Source: Clostridia bacterium
GTDB lineage: Bacteria > Bacillota > Clostridia > Christensenellales > Aristaeellaceae
DNA length: 64,000 bases
Direction: 5' to 3'
NCBI GenBank assembly: GCA_017470145.1
Contig: JAFUFB010000009.1
Coordinates: 1-64,000, forward strand
The translations under genes and the position numbers were made by a program. Below, piece by piece: positions 15,207 through 23,446 of this stretch; position 1 is the first letter of the stretch, and each line of letters begins with the position of its first letter. Under the pieces are notes generated by a model that did not search any database, was not told the origin of the DNA, and saw nothing but the letters and a program-made list of their open reading frames with translations.

Positions 15207-15811
15207 TCACGCTGCACCTCTAATAGCTCCGTCTTGATGTATCCCACAGAGGTCACGCTCCATTGCAGGTTTTCGGCGTACACCGTGACCACCGTGCCCT
15301 TCTTCAGCGTATTCTTTACCTGACCCTCAATGCACCCTCTGGCCCTGGTCTGCTTCTTCAGCACCTTGGCCGGGAGGTTAATCTCCTGGGGCTCGCTCCA
15401 CCCCAGATAGCCCTTATGCACCCATCCTTCGCCCAGCTCCACGGAGGCATTCACAACGTGAATCCAATCCCCTTTGGTTAGGCCATCCGTTTCCACCGAA
15501 TCCCCGAAATACAGGTATCCGCCGACATGAGCATTCTTTTTCGGCGCCTCCCGGATACACACATAGCTCTCCGGGTTGCACAGCACCCACATCTGCTCCG
15601 TTTCCCCGGCCTGCGCTGCCCCCACTTGCAGCACCAGTGCCAGGATCAGGGCCAGGGTGGCTTCCAGGGCCTTTTTCATCCGGCGAAGGTATTTCCCATA
15701 ATCGTTTTTCTGATACTGGCTCTTGGTTTTCCGAAGGGCTTCCTCGACCCGGCGAATCTCCGCCTCGATCTTCCCCCGCCGATCGTTGTTGTTCTCTGCA
15801 CTGTTCTCCAT
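15203..15811 (-). CDS. Membrane-anchored or secreted SH3-domain protein
   Basis: The 202-residue product has a charged coiled-coil-like N-terminus (about 1-44), a hydrophobic segment with signal-peptide character (KKALEATLALILALVLQVG, ending AAQAGE, about 46-70), and a bacterial SH3-like domain (CIREAPKKNAHVGGYLYFGD and GDWIHVVN, about 80-125). A second beta-rich region follows. The start at 15811 has AAGGAG; an internal ATG at 15679 would make a plain signal peptide. An exported cell-wall-binding protein inside a phage replication operon is unusual; superinfection exclusion is one possibility. Confidence 0.7.
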   Translation of the reverse strand: MENSAENNNDRRGKIEAEIRRVEEALRKTKSQYQKNDYGKYLRRMKKALEATLALILALVLQVGAAQAGETEQMWVLCNPESYVCIREAPKKNAHVGGYLYFGDSVETDGLTKGDWIHVVNASVELGEGWVHKGYLGWSEPQEINLPAKVLKKQTRARGCIEGQVKNTLKKGTVVTVYAENLQWSVTSVGYIKTELLEVQRE

Positions 15812-15836
15812 GTTGTCTGTTCTCCTTTCCGGGCGG

Positions 15837-17156
15837 TTAATACGCCCTATCCCCCGGCATCATGGTCGTAAAAGTCATGTGCGGCTTGTCAAACTTGAGG
15901 CTCACCTGGCCGCAACGGCCCTGCCGGTTTTTCTCGATGGTCAAAACCTGCCATTCCGTTTTGTCCCGCTGGCACGCTTCCCAGAATTCATGAGCTGGGG
16001 TTCCCGCCTTGGGTTCATCCGGGGCGTAGAGGGTGAGGTAGATATTCGCGTCCTGCTCGATGGCCCCGGAGTCTCGGGAGTCCGACATGCTGGGCTTCCG
16101 GCGCAAGGTTCCGTTGGTTCCCTCGCTGCCCCGGTTTAGCTGAGTCAGCGCCAGAATCGGCACCTTTAGCTCCATCGCCAGCAGTTTCAGATCCCGCGAA
16201 ATCTGCGTCACCTCTTCGTACTTGCTGCCGGTTTTTTCATCCGATCGCATGAGCTGCAAATAGTCCACCACGATCATCTTCAGCCCTTCCTCCCGGATCA
16301 TCTTCTGAGCTTCCCGGCGAATCTGCATTACCGTCACCGTGTGTTCAGCGAACCGAATCGGAATTTCGCTCACTGCCGGCGCCTGGCCCCACACCGTGGC
16401 GAAGTCTTCCGGTTCCAGGCTGTTGTTTTCCAGTTTTTCCACATTCACCCTGGTATATTCCGCCACAACGCGGGCCGCCAGAGCTTCGTCCTCCATTTCC
16501 AGCGAAACCACCAGCACCGGCCCGGAGTGGTCCGCCACATGGGCGGCCATGAACAGAGCCAGAGCGGATTTACCAACGGCAGGCCTGGCTCCCAGGTAAA
16601 TCAATTGCCCCGGTTTAAAGCCCCCTGTGAGGGCGTCCAACCCCGCTATGCCCGTGGATATCCCGCTCTCCTTCTTCTCGTCCAGACGCAGCAGAAGCCG
16701 CATCAGAGCGTCCCGGAGGGTGGTTGATTGGCCCGCGTCCGCGTTGTCATTCATCACGGCCAGCAGCTTCTTCACCTGGTCCTCCACGTTCTCGCTCATA
16801 TCGCCCATCTTGGCAGATACATCGGTGCAGGCCTTGATGAGGTTCCGACGCCTCCGCAGGTCCAGCAGAATCGTTTCATACTGGCCGTAATTCGCCGCCG
16901 TAATGGCTAAGCGAGAGGCTTCTATGAGCTCTACGCCGGTATCAAAGCCCAGCTCATGCATGGCGGCGGCGGTGGTTACCAGGTCCGGCTTTCCCCGCCG
17001 CTCTACCACCTTCCTAATGCCCTTAAACAGGTTCACAGTGTCAGCATAGGAGAATGTATCCTCCGGCAGGGCAGCCACCTTCTCGGCGGCTTCCTGGGTC
17101 AGGAAGGCCATGCCTAAGAGGGTCAGTTCCGCGCTCCGGTTCTGCGGAATCACCAT
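15837..17156 (-). CDS. dnaB: Replicative DNA helicase, DnaB family
   Basis: The 439-residue product has a DnaB N-terminal domain (about 1-120) and a RecA-like helicase domain with Walker A GARPAVGKSA (about 189-198), the Walker B region MIVVDYLQLM and an arginine-finger region near SDSRDSGAIEQDA. It unwinds the phage replication fork as a hexamer. It follows the replisome organizer gene, the usual loader-helicase order. Confidence 0.93.
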   Translation of the reverse strand: MVIPQNRSAELTLLGMAFLTQEAAEKVAALPEDTFSYADTVNLFKGIRKVVERRGKPDLVTTAAAMHELGFDTGVELIEASRLAITAANYGQYETILLDLRRRRNLIKACTDVSAKMGDMSENVEDQVKKLLAVMNDNADAGQSTTLRDALMRLLLRLDEKKESGISTGIAGLDALTGGFKPGQLIYLGARPAVGKSALALFMAAHVADHSGPVLVVSLEMEDEALAARVVAEYTRVNVEKLENNSLEPEDFATVWGQAPAVSEIPIRFAEHTVTVMQIRREAQKMIREEGLKMIVVDYLQLMRSDEKTGSKYEEVTQISRDLKLLAMELKVPILALTQLNRGSEGTNGTLRRKPSMSDSRDSGAIEQDANIYLTLYAPDEPKAGTPAHEFWEACQRDKTEWQVLTIEKNRQGRCGQVSLKFDKPHMTFTTMMPGDRAY

Positions 17157-17169
17157 AGGTCATCCCCTC

Positions 17170-17931
17170 CTATCCGTACACGAAATTAAATTCCTCTTCC
17201 CGTTCTCCGGGCCTGGGCATCCCTGCGTTTTTCAGCACCTTGCGCAGATAGCGCATCTTATCCCCGGAAGCCCCGGCGCATTCATCAATGGCGTTCAGCA
17301 TGGTTTCCAGGCCATACTCGGTATAAAGCTGAACCGCGTCATCCATAATCTTGCTGTTCAGGACGAAACCACAGTATTTCATACGGTCAAAGATGGCGTT
17401 ATGGTCCCCCGCAATCTGCTCCGCCTCGCCGTCTGGCAAAAATGGCGGCGGCGATGCCTCGCGCGCGGGCGCGCTATTCGTCATCGTCTTCTTATTCTTA
17501 GTCGTATTCTTATTCTTGTGCATTTGTCCGACATCTGTCCGACAAATGTCCGACAAAAGTCCGGCATCGGTCGCTTGGGTGCTGCCATCCGTCGGTTGCT
17601 CGCCGTCTGGCTCGGGAAATTTGCTCTTGGCTGCGCGAATGCGCTGGTGCTTATCCCAGGTCACGATTTGAAGGTATCTCTCCCCGGAGGCCCAGTAGCT
17701 TTTGATCAGCGAAACACGTTCGAGAGTTTCAAACGCTTCGTCGATAGACTTCACTGTCAGGTCTCCCTTACGGGGAAAAAGCTCACTCTTCAATATCGTT
17801 GAATCCCGATAAAACCGCCCATAATCATCCGCAGTCACCAATAACCGATAAAAACAAACCTCCTCAAACCAGCTCAGATCGTTGATGGTCTTGCTGTACT
17901 TGACAGAATCCTTGATCATCCGCCATGCCAT
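17170..17931 (-). CDS. Phage replisome organizer / DnaD-like replication initiator
   Basis: The 253-residue product has an N-terminal winged-helix-type domain (KYSKTINDLSWFEEVCFYRL through SELFP, about 10-55), typical of phage replisome organizers that recognise the origin. A low-complexity linker (about 100-160) precedes a DnaD-like C-terminal helical region (about 175-240) that would load the helicase. The ATG at 17931 overlaps the upstream stop (TGATG). The linker includes repeated ATGTCCGACA-type sequence (about 17524-17555), a possible origin. Confidence 0.82.
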   Translation of the reverse strand: MAWRMIKDSVKYSKTINDLSWFEEVCFYRLLVTADDYGRFYRDSTILKSELFPRKGDLTVKSIDEAFETLERVSLIKSYWASGERYLQIVTWDKHQRIRAAKSKFPEPDGEQPTDGSTQATDAGLLSDICRTDVGQMHKNKNTTKNKKTMTNSAPAREASPPPFLPDGEAEQIAGDHNAIFDRMKYCGFVLNSKIMDDAVQLYTEYGLETMLNAIDECAGASGDKMRYLRKVLKNAGMPRPGEREEEFNFVYG

Positions 17932-18164
17932 CAATCCCTCACCGCCCTCTGATTCCAGCAGGTCACCGCCTTTCGGACCGCCGGGTTATCCAATTCATTG
18001 CGAAGGCCTCCTAAATCATCCAGGTTGATCGCATCCCCCCTCGTTCTTGCTCTGCACACGTTGCATTCCACAAAGTAATAGCGCCGCTGAAAACGGCTGT
18101 CGTTATGACCAATGGTCACGTGGGTGCTGCCACAGAATGGACAGCTCTTCAGGGAAATATCCAT
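17931..18164 (-). CDS. Lar family restriction-alleviation-like protein
   Basis: The 77-residue product reads SCPFCGSTHV (about 7-16), YFVECNVCRARTRG (about 30-43) and ends AVTCWNQRA, the full Lar signature of two zinc-binding pairs followed by A..xWNxR. Lar proteins modulate type I restriction-modification. It is coupled to the replisome organizer by a 1-bp overlap. Confidence 0.78.
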   Translation of the reverse strand: MDISLKSCPFCGSTHVTIGHNDSRFQRRYYFVECNVCRARTRGDAINLDDLGGLRNELDNPAVRKAVTCWNQRAVRD

Positions 18165-18189
18165 GGCTCTCTCTTCCTTTCGCTCTCAA

Positions 18190-18480
18190 TCACAGGTAGC
18201 TCTTGCCGAAGATCCTCATGAAGGTCTTATGGTCATATTTCGCTTCAAAGGCCCTCTGGCAATCCTGTTTCAATCTCAGGTCAATGCTCTTATCCCGGTC
18301 ATGCAGGTCGGCGTGGATACTGGCTTTCAGCCACACCCAGCAGCCCCACCGATCGGAGAGCTTCCTGTTCGCGGTTCCCGCGTAAATGTGGTGAAGGTGC
18401 AGCCCGGTTTGCACCCCGGTCAGATAACACTCCTTCACCCCGTCAGGCTGTAGCAGGCTGGGCGCTCTCGGCTCTTTCAT
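18190..18480 (-). CDS. HNH-like phage endonuclease-fold protein
   Basis: The 96-residue product has CYLTG, then GLHLHHIYAGTANRK (about 26-40), GCWVWLKASIHADLHDRD (about 46-63) and ends MRIFGKSYL. This is the small phage HNH pattern with conserved histidines but only one clear cysteine on the ribbon side. It may nick or resolve DNA. The start lies inside the 3' end of the NinB-like gene. Confidence 0.72.
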   Translation of the reverse strand: MKEPRAPSLLQPDGVKECYLTGVQTGLHLHHIYAGTANRKLSDRWGCWVWLKASIHADLHDRDKSIDLRLKQDCQRAFEAKYDHKTFMRIFGKSYL

Positions 18481-19036
18481 GTCTCTTCCCCCAATCTTTG
18501 ACCATTCTTTCCTCCTCCTGCGGAGTAATTGTCGGAATGCCCAGCCCTTCCGCGTCTTGAATCAGGTTATTGATGAACTGGGCCATCTGCGCCGAAGTAA
18601 AGTCGCTGCTGCCGAACCAGATCCTTACGTTAGACCAACCTTCCTTGCCGCTGGCCATGCCGCCGTCCAGAATTTCCACCTGCCGGCCCACATGGCCGTA
18701 TTCCCATTGGGCCCGGAAATAATCCACCGCCAGGGTCTTCATGCCGCAAATCTGGCTTACGCCGCCCATCTCCTTGATGGCGTTGCGATAAACCATTTTC
18801 TGGGTCCATTTGACCCAGGGTTCCTTCTGCTGCATCTTCTCCGTAATCTGGTCGATCAATTCCCAGGCATAACGGTTCGCCCGGAGGCTGCGGGGCTCGC
18901 TGTACTTGCGAATCTTCACCTCCACGGCGAAATCCTTCAATTCGTCGAACATCTCTCGGGGGTCTTCTGTGGTGGTGTAGGTGACAACATATTTCCCATC
19001 CATGGATTTTGTGATGTCACGAAGCTCTGCCTTCAT
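18443..19036 (-). CDS. NinB-like phage recombination protein
   Basis: The 197-residue product has an EVKIRKYSEPRSLRANRYAW core (about 45-65), IDQITEKM and VYRNAIKEMGG, a pattern found in NinB-like or ORF-type recombination mediators that help load recombinase on ssDNA. The ATG at 19036 has GGAGGGG; the open frame extends to 19117 inside the upstream gene. Position beside recT, SSB and HNH fits a recombination role. Similarity is by eye only. Confidence 0.6.
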   Translation of the reverse strand: MKAELRDITKSMDGKYVVTYTTTEDPREMFDELKDFAVEVKIRKYSEPRSLRANRYAWELIDQITEKMQQKEPWVKWTQKMVYRNAIKEMGGVSQICGMKTLAVDYFRAQWEYGHVGRQVEILDGGMASGKEGWSNVRIWFGSSDFTSAQMAQFINNLIQDAEGLGIPTITPQEEERMVKDWGKRHERAESAQPATA

Positions 19037-19685
19037 CCGCTTCCCCTCCCCTCTCATGATGCTCATGCATATAAACCAGCTCACTGCCAGGGCCCACGTT
19101 CCGATAAAAGAAATCATCGCATTTGGCCCGGCTCAGGTGGGTTCCTAACACTCGATATTCATACACATACTGGCCGTTGGCCTTCTTCTCCTGAATCCGC
19201 TGCTGAATCTCCTCGTCGGAATAATTGCTCTCGATCATGTACAGGTCATAATTCGGGGCAAATATGCCGTTCAGGTTCGCCGTGTCCGTGGCATAAAGCA
19301 TCTTCTCCCCGGCGGGAAAATGCAGCTTATAGCCGCAATTCGGCACATCATGAACCAGGGAAACGGGAATCACCTTCACCATGCCATAGTCATACATCCT
19401 ATCCGGCTCCAGGAGGTCGATCTGCCCCACTCTGACGCCCAGGTCGAGCAAGGGCTTCATCAGCCAGGAGCAGGCCGCAAAACGCAACAGAGGCCTTTCT
19501 GCGGCCATCCTCCGAAGGGTGGAGGGTTTGAAATGGTCACCGTGAATGTGGGTCAGCAGCACCAGCTTGATCCCTTTCAGAAAGGGCTCCACGGCCCGGA
19601 AGGAAACCCCGCAATCAATCAACACAGCCCCGTTGATCACCACGGCGTTCCCTTGCGAGCCGGTGGAAATTACCCGATAATCCAT
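19017..19685 (-). CDS. MBL-fold metal-dependent hydrolase
   Basis: The 222-residue product has the metallo-beta-lactamase signature THIHGDHF at about 45-52, a further acidic ligand in YATDTANLNG and HLSRAKCDDF near the end. Small MBL proteins next to recT are frequent in Firmicutes phages and are assumed to be nucleases or phosphodiesterases; the substrate is not known. Its ATG directly follows the recT stop. Confidence 0.85.
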   Translation of the reverse strand: MDYRVISTGSQGNAVVINGAVLIDCGVSFRAVEPFLKGIKLVLLTHIHGDHFKPSTLRRMAAERPLLRFAACSWLMKPLLDLGVRVGQIDLLEPDRMYDYGMVKVIPVSLVHDVPNCGYKLHFPAGEKMLYATDTANLNGIFAPNYDLYMIESNYSDEEIQQRIQEKKANGQYVYEYRVLGTHLSRAKCDDFFYRNVGPGSELVYMHEHHERGGEADEGRAS

Positions 19686-20600
19686 TTACAAGTCCGCCAG
19701 GTTCACCTGATAGCCAGGAACGATCTGCGGCTCGGGCCGGGGTTCCTGCTGGGGGGGCGGCTGAATCGCTTCCACAGGCTGTGGTTCAATCCGCTCCCCC
19801 TCCGGGATGGTGGCGGTGAATTCGCCGTCGCTCATCTGAATCATCCCGGAATCCTTTACATAGCCCTCCTGCATGTCGATGGACATAATGCCCCACTTGG
19901 AAATGAGCTGGCGGATCAGCGTCTTTTTCGCCATACCGTCGAAATCCTTGTACCAGTAGGAGGAATATTTCCACATCTCCTTATCCGGCACTTCGCCATT
20001 CTGCAGCTTGCGCAAGCCCTCGATGCTGAACGCCATGGAATATTTATCCGCGTGGGCCATGACCTTCTCCCGGCTCCAATAGAGGCATTTACGGAAGCCG
20101 TTCAGGTATTCAAAATAGGCCATATAGCCCACCACGGGGGCCGCCTCCCTGGCCTCGTCATCCTCGATAAACTGGAACTTGGGCTGGCCGGTCATGCTGT
20201 CCCGGCCCAGATATTCGCCCTCTTTGATCTCCGTGGCCTCGATGTCCCGATACTGCCCGGAACGAATTGCCAACTGAATATAGCCCTTATAGCCCAGCAC
20301 AAACTGAGCTTTCTTCACGCCGGTCTTCCGGTCATTGAAGGGCACCAGGTAATACTGGCCCAGCTGCGGGGAGGGGGAAAGGTCCAGGCTTTCCCCCAGG
20401 AACGCCGCGGAGAGAATGCTGCCGGGGTCGCAATCCTGCAATTGCGGATTCACGGAAACAGCAGAGGTAATGGCGCTGACGAATCGGGCGGCTTTTTTCG
20501 GGTCCCGAATGGTCTGGTCAATCAGTTTCTGATAGGTGGTGGTGCTGAGCGCCGCCGAAAACTTGGGCTTCTGGGCCTGAACCGCAACTGCATTAGACAT
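19686..20600 (-). CDS. recT: RecT-family single-strand annealing protein
   Basis: The 304-residue product shows the RecT pattern: CDPGSILSAAFLGESLDLSP (about 56-75), LGQYYLVPF, AQFVLGYKGYIQLAIRSGQY, and a C-terminal proline/glutamine tail. RecT coats ssDNA and anneals homologous strands. The ATG at 20600 has GGGAGG at good spacing. DUF1351 upstream and the MBL protein downstream complete the usual cassette; no RecE-type exonuclease is seen. Confidence 0.92.
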   Translation of the reverse strand: MSNAVAVQAQKPKFSAALSTTTYQKLIDQTIRDPKKAARFVSAITSAVSVNPQLQDCDPGSILSAAFLGESLDLSPSPQLGQYYLVPFNDRKTGVKKAQFVLGYKGYIQLAIRSGQYRDIEATEIKEGEYLGRDSMTGQPKFQFIEDDEAREAAPVVGYMAYFEYLNGFRKCLYWSREKVMAHADKYSMAFSIEGLRKLQNGEVPDKEMWKYSSYWYKDFDGMAKKTLIRQLISKWGIMSIDMQEGYVKDSGMIQMSDGEFTATIPEGERIEPQPVEAIQPPPQQEPRPEPQIVPGYQVNLADL

Positions 20601-21519
20601 ATTCATATCCTCCCTCATTCAAGAATTTCTTCAGCGCCTTTAGCTGGTCCATGGTGCCGGTAACGGTGAAGGTGGTGGTGTACCGCTGAATGGCCTCCGG
20701 GGCCCATTCTCCGTGGCTGGCTTCCTGGGGCGCATCCATGGCCACGGGAGCCGCCAGAGGGGCCTCTGGGGCCGCCTGGGGCACGTTCTCCGCCGTCCCC
20801 TGCTCCCCGACCTCCGGGGCGCTCTGGGCTGCCGCCGCCAGAATAGCCGCCTGCTTCTCCGCCTCCGCCGCCTTGCGAGCTTCGGCCTCCTCCCGGGCCC
20901 GCTTCGCCACCTCAATCTCCTGGTGGCGCCGGCTGACAATCATCATGGCATCCGCCAGGTTGAAGCTCTTGCGATACTCCGTCAAAACCTCGTCCCGCGT
21001 CTCCTGGGCGTCGATGGCTTTCAGATCGGAGGCAATCCGGTCCAGGAATTCCGCGGCCCTTTTCTTGAGGCCAGAGAGGCTATCCGAAAGCCCTACCCGA
21101 ATGCCCGTCTGGGCCAGGGTTACGAAATCCTTTTCCAGCCCCAGGCTTTCCCGGTACTCCTCGAAATAGGCCTGCAGCGCCTCCGCTTTCTGACCCTTCA
21201 GCCCGTCCTCTACCTCGCTGATCTTCGTCTTCAGGGCCGCATCCGCTCGGGTGTAGATATCGGCGGCGCATTCCTTATATACCCGCTCAAAATTGTCATA
21301 GGGGGCCATGATCCCGGCCTTGACTTCCTTCCGGCGCTTTTCCAGCTCCGTGAATTCCTTATTCAGCTCACTGCGGACCTTTTTCACGTCCTTATAGGTT
21401 TCCTCCGTGCACACCAGGGAGAGGGCTGTGTTTACCCGCTCCTCGATGCTGGCCTTGACGGCCTGCAGCTGATCCTCAATCACAGGGAGCTGCTTGATGA
21501 CGATCAAATCCTGTTCCAT
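20593..21519 (-). CDS. DUF1351 phage protein (RecT-associated)
   Basis: The 308-residue product is a long, highly charged helical protein. Residues about 1-190 match the DUF1351 style (ELNKEFTELEKRRKEVKAGI near 65), followed by an Ala/Glu coiled region and a compact C-terminal beta domain (FTVTGTMDQLKALKKFL). DUF1351 genes lie just before recT in many Firmicutes phages. AGGAGGG precedes the ATG at 21519. Confidence 0.82.
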   Translation of the reverse strand: MEQDLIVIKQLPVIEDQLQAVKASIEERVNTALSLVCTEETYKDVKKVRSELNKEFTELEKRRKEVKAGIMAPYDNFERVYKECAADIYTRADAALKTKISEVEDGLKGQKAEALQAYFEEYRESLGLEKDFVTLAQTGIRVGLSDSLSGLKKRAAEFLDRIASDLKAIDAQETRDEVLTEYRKSFNLADAMMIVSRRHQEIEVAKRAREEAEARKAAEAEKQAAILAAAAQSAPEVGEQGTAENVPQAAPEAPLAAPVAMDAPQEASHGEWAPEAIQRYTTTFTVTGTMDQLKALKKFLNEGGYEYV

Positions 21520-21535
21520 TTTGTTTTCCCTCCTC

Positions 21536-21564
21536 TTGCTTTCTCCAAACCTTTGGGGTATAAT
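21536..21564 (+). promoter_or_regulatory. Rightward promoter for a candidate small RNA
   Basis: TTGCTT (21536-21541) and TATAAT (21559-21564) are separated by 17 bp on the plus strand, opposite to the early operon. They lie in the gap between the DUF1351 start and the 76-aa gene stop. Confidence 0.55.
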
Positions 21565-21570
21565 CACCCC

Positions 21571-21632
21571 AGTTGTTTGTTCTCGACAACTGTTCTAAGC
21601 CCGCGAGCGCCCCACGCTTGCGGGCGCTTTTT
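21571..21632 (+). ncRNA. Candidate short phage RNA, antisense to the early operon
   Basis: Starting about 7 bp after the rightward TATAAT, the sequence holds a first hairpin (AGTTGT 21571-21576 with ACAACT 21586-21591). A second, strong hairpin (stem 21599-21609 with 21615-21625, one mismatch) is followed by CGCTTTTTT. The whole unit is about 62 nt: promoter, hairpin, intrinsic terminator and no ORF. It is antisense to the 3' end of the 76-aa gene and the DUF1351 leader, much as lambda OOP RNA opposes cII. Expression is not shown. Confidence 0.5.
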
Positions 21633-21825
21633 TGTCCTCATTCAGCCACCAGGCCAGCTGCGGCGCCCGGGAGAAATCCGCCTTCTCCTTCGGCTGGGCC
21701 AGGGGCACGGCCTTGGGATAATACTGATATCCGCGGGCGTTCTCCGCCGGCACTAACTGGGTGTCCGAATACAGCCCGCCCTGTGGGGCTTCCCAGGAGC
21801 TTAACCAGGCAAACAATTTACGCAT
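21595..21825 (-). CDS. Small phage protein of unknown function
   Basis: The 76-residue product begins MRKLFAWLSSWEAPQGG and has tryptophans and prolines but no motif. It overlaps the upstream gene by 8 bp, as expected in this operon. Its last codons form one arm of the candidate small-RNA terminator. Confidence 0.55.
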   Translation of the reverse strand: MRKLFAWLSSWEAPQGGLYSDTQLVPAENARGYQYYPKAVPLAQPKEKADFSRAPQLAWWLNEDKKAPASVGRSRA

Positions 21826-22126
21826 CCTTCTTTTCCTCCATTCCGGCCAACAGGCCTTGCTCTTTCAGATATTCATTCTGGTGGGCTGATTCATCCCCGC
21901 CCCAATTGCCATTGGCGTACCGGTACAGCTTCACGATGTTTGTCCGGGGCCTGTTGGCAATGGGGACGTTGCTCTTTTCCCACTGAATGGCTTCCATCCG
22001 AATCGTGCCCTCAGTGGAAATGTAAATGTTCAGGTCGTTCTCCCCTGGAATCAGGTACCGCAGGGATTTTTCCAGCATATCAATCTGCTGCTCAACCCGG
22101 CGAATGGCGTTCTCACTCAATGCCAT
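21818..22126 (-). CDS. Small phage protein of unknown function
   Basis: The 102-residue product starts with a helix (ENAIRRVEQQIDMLEKSLRY, about 4-23), then strands around IYISTEGTIRMEAIQW. The ATG at 22126 has GGAGGG upstream; the extended frame to 22150 is less likely. No recognised family. Confidence 0.6.
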   Translation of the reverse strand: MALSENAIRRVEQQIDMLEKSLRYLIPGENDLNIYISTEGTIRMEAIQWEKSNVPIANRPRTNIVKLYRYANGNWGGDESAHQNEYLKEQGLLAGMEEKKDA

Positions 22127-22146
22127 CTTGCTTTCCCTCCTTTCTC

Positions 22147-22368
22147 TCATTCATAGGCCAGCTCAAACCAGCCGTGCCGGTCCGCGTAATCGAAGGCGTC
22201 TACAGAAGTCAGGCAGTTGTTGCAGGCGAAGATATCTCCATCCCTTCCCCGATAGAAGGTGTCCGTGGCCTTGCCACAAATGGGACACAGCACTTCCGGC
22301 CCCTCCGGCATCCCAAACATTTCCGTCTCCCGGATTCTCGGATCATCCATGATGTCAAACAATGCCAT
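22147..22368 (-). CDS. Small zinc-ribbon phage protein
   Basis: The 73-residue product has VLCPICGKATD (about 26-36) and FACNNCLTSVDA (about 47-58), a four-cysteine ribbon, followed by an aromatic C-terminus. It resembles short DNA-associated ribbons of Firmicutes phages; the function is unknown. Confidence 0.68.
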   Translation of the reverse strand: MALFDIMDDPRIRETEMFGMPEGPEVLCPICGKATDTFYRGRDGDIFACNNCLTSVDAFDYADRHGWFELAYE

Positions 22369-22386
22369 TTTCTGAATCCTCCTCTC

Positions 22387-22656
22387 TTATGCTTCCACTC
22401 TCTTGCGGGCCGCCGTCTTGGCTCTGTCCGCGGCCTGGGCCTGCTTCCGCAGGGCCTTTTCCTTCGCCAACCGCTCCATCACGATCTCCCGACTTTCCAC
22501 GGTCCGCCGGTTCTCCCAGGCCTTGAGGTCGCTGGCGAACACCCGAAGGGGCTTCTCCATGTGGTGCATCTCGCGCATGTACCGCCGGGCGGTGCACTGG
22601 CTCACGTTGTACAGGGCCGCCACTTCCTTTGAACCGTAAAGCTTTGTTCCGGTCAT
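22387..22656 (-). CDS. Helix-turn-helix DNA-binding protein, excisionase-like
   Basis: The 89-residue product begins MTGTKLYGSKEVAALYNVSQ, a winged-HTH of MerR/excisionase type (GSKEVAALYNVSQCTARRYM, about 8-27). A highly basic helical tail rich in K, R and A follows. The ATG at 22656 follows GGAGGTG. It could be an excisionase or an early regulator. It overlaps no gene and is second to third in the early operon. Confidence 0.68.
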   Translation of the reverse strand: MTGTKLYGSKEVAALYNVSQCTARRYMREMHHMEKPLRVFASDLKAWENRRTVESREIVMERLAKEKALRKQAQAADRAKTAARKRVEA

Positions 22657-22663
22657 CTTTTTT

Positions 22664-23122
22664 TCACCTCCATCCGCTTTCTTTATCAATCGGTGGCAAC
22701 AGGGCCCTTACCGCCTGCCCGGCGCTCACCATGTCATTCATCAACTGCAGGAGCTTCGCCCTGGTTTCCTCGTTGTCTATGGAGCCATCCGCCGCATCCT
22801 GGAAAACCTTCTTCCGGTATTTCTCAATCTGGTCACACACGGCGTAGAGGCTCAATATCGAACCGGGAAGGTCGTATCTGATCGGCTCTGGATGAAAGCG
22901 GCCATAGCTGGAAAACTCTGTCCGCATCCATGCGTCCCAGTTCCGAATGTCTCCCAGCTCCTTGCAAATCTGGTACATCGTGTCCGGGTCTGGAACCTGT
23001 TTCCCGCTCTCATATCGGAAGATCGTTGATTCATCCACCGAAATCCGGGAGGCCAGCTCCGCCGCGCTGATTTTCCGCGCTTTTCGCCACTCTTTCAGGT
23101 CGCTTCCGTCGAAAACTGCCAT
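22664..23122 (-). CDS. XRE-family HTH protein
   Basis: The 152-residue product has an N-terminal XRE HTH (LKEWRKARKISAAELASRI then STIFRYESGKQVPD, about 9-45) and a helical C-terminal half. It is the second gene of the early operon, 4 bp after the Cro-like gene. Probably a second early regulator. Confidence 0.78.
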   Translation of the reverse strand: MAVFDGSDLKEWRKARKISAAELASRISVDESTIFRYESGKQVPDPDTMYQICKELGDIRNWDAWMRTEFSSYGRFHPEPIRYDLPGSILSLYAVCDQIEKYRKKVFQDAADGSIDNEETRAKLLQLMNDMVSAGQAVRALLPPIDKESGWR

Positions 23123-23126
23123 GGTA

Positions 23127-23342
23127 CTAACCCTCCGAATTGGGTAAGATATTATCGGTACCAGCGAGATTATCCAGTGAACATCCGAGCGCGGAAGCTA
23201 TTCTGATGAATACATCCAGCCCTGGTGAACACTGCCCATTCTCTACGTCGGAAAGAAAGCCTTGACTGACCCCGACCTGCTGAGCAAGTGCCTGCTGCGT
23301 GATCTGCTTTTCTTTTCGAATCTCTCTCAGTCTGAGTTGCAT
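23127..23342 (-). CDS. Cro-like XRE-family regulator
   Basis: The 71-residue product is almost entirely an XRE HTH: LREIRKEKQITQQALAQQVG then FLSDVENGQCSPG (about 5-42). It is the first gene after the leftward early promoter and faces the CI-like repressor, so it takes the Cro position. AAGGAGGGA precedes the ATG. Confidence 0.82.
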   Translation of the reverse strand: MQLRLREIRKEKQITQQALAQQVGVSQGFLSDVENGQCSPGLDVFIRIASALGCSLDNLAGTDNILPNSEG

Positions 23343-23374
23343 CCCGTTCCCTCCTTTCCATCGGTTACACTCAT

Positions 23375-23402
23375 ATTATAGGAACTTCAGATATTTTGTC
23401 AA
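23375..23402 (-). promoter_or_regulatory. Leftward early promoter (PR-like)
   Basis: TTGACA (23402-23397) and TATAAT (23380-23375), 16-bp spacer, drive the Cro-like gene and the early operon. Both boxes are perfect consensus. Confidence 0.8.
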
Positions 23403-23446
23403 TAGGTTCTTGCGATATTTTTTTGCTTGTCAAAAAAATAGGTAAC
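23381..23446. promoter_or_regulatory. Candidate repressor operators in the lysis-lysogeny switch
   Basis: Related blocks recur in the intergenic gap: GAACTTCAGATATTTT (23382-23397) resembles GGTTCTTGCGATATTTT (23405-23421), and TTGTCAATAGGT resembles TTGTCAAAAAAATAGGT. They overlap both promoters, as expected for CI/Cro operators. Confidence 0.45.
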
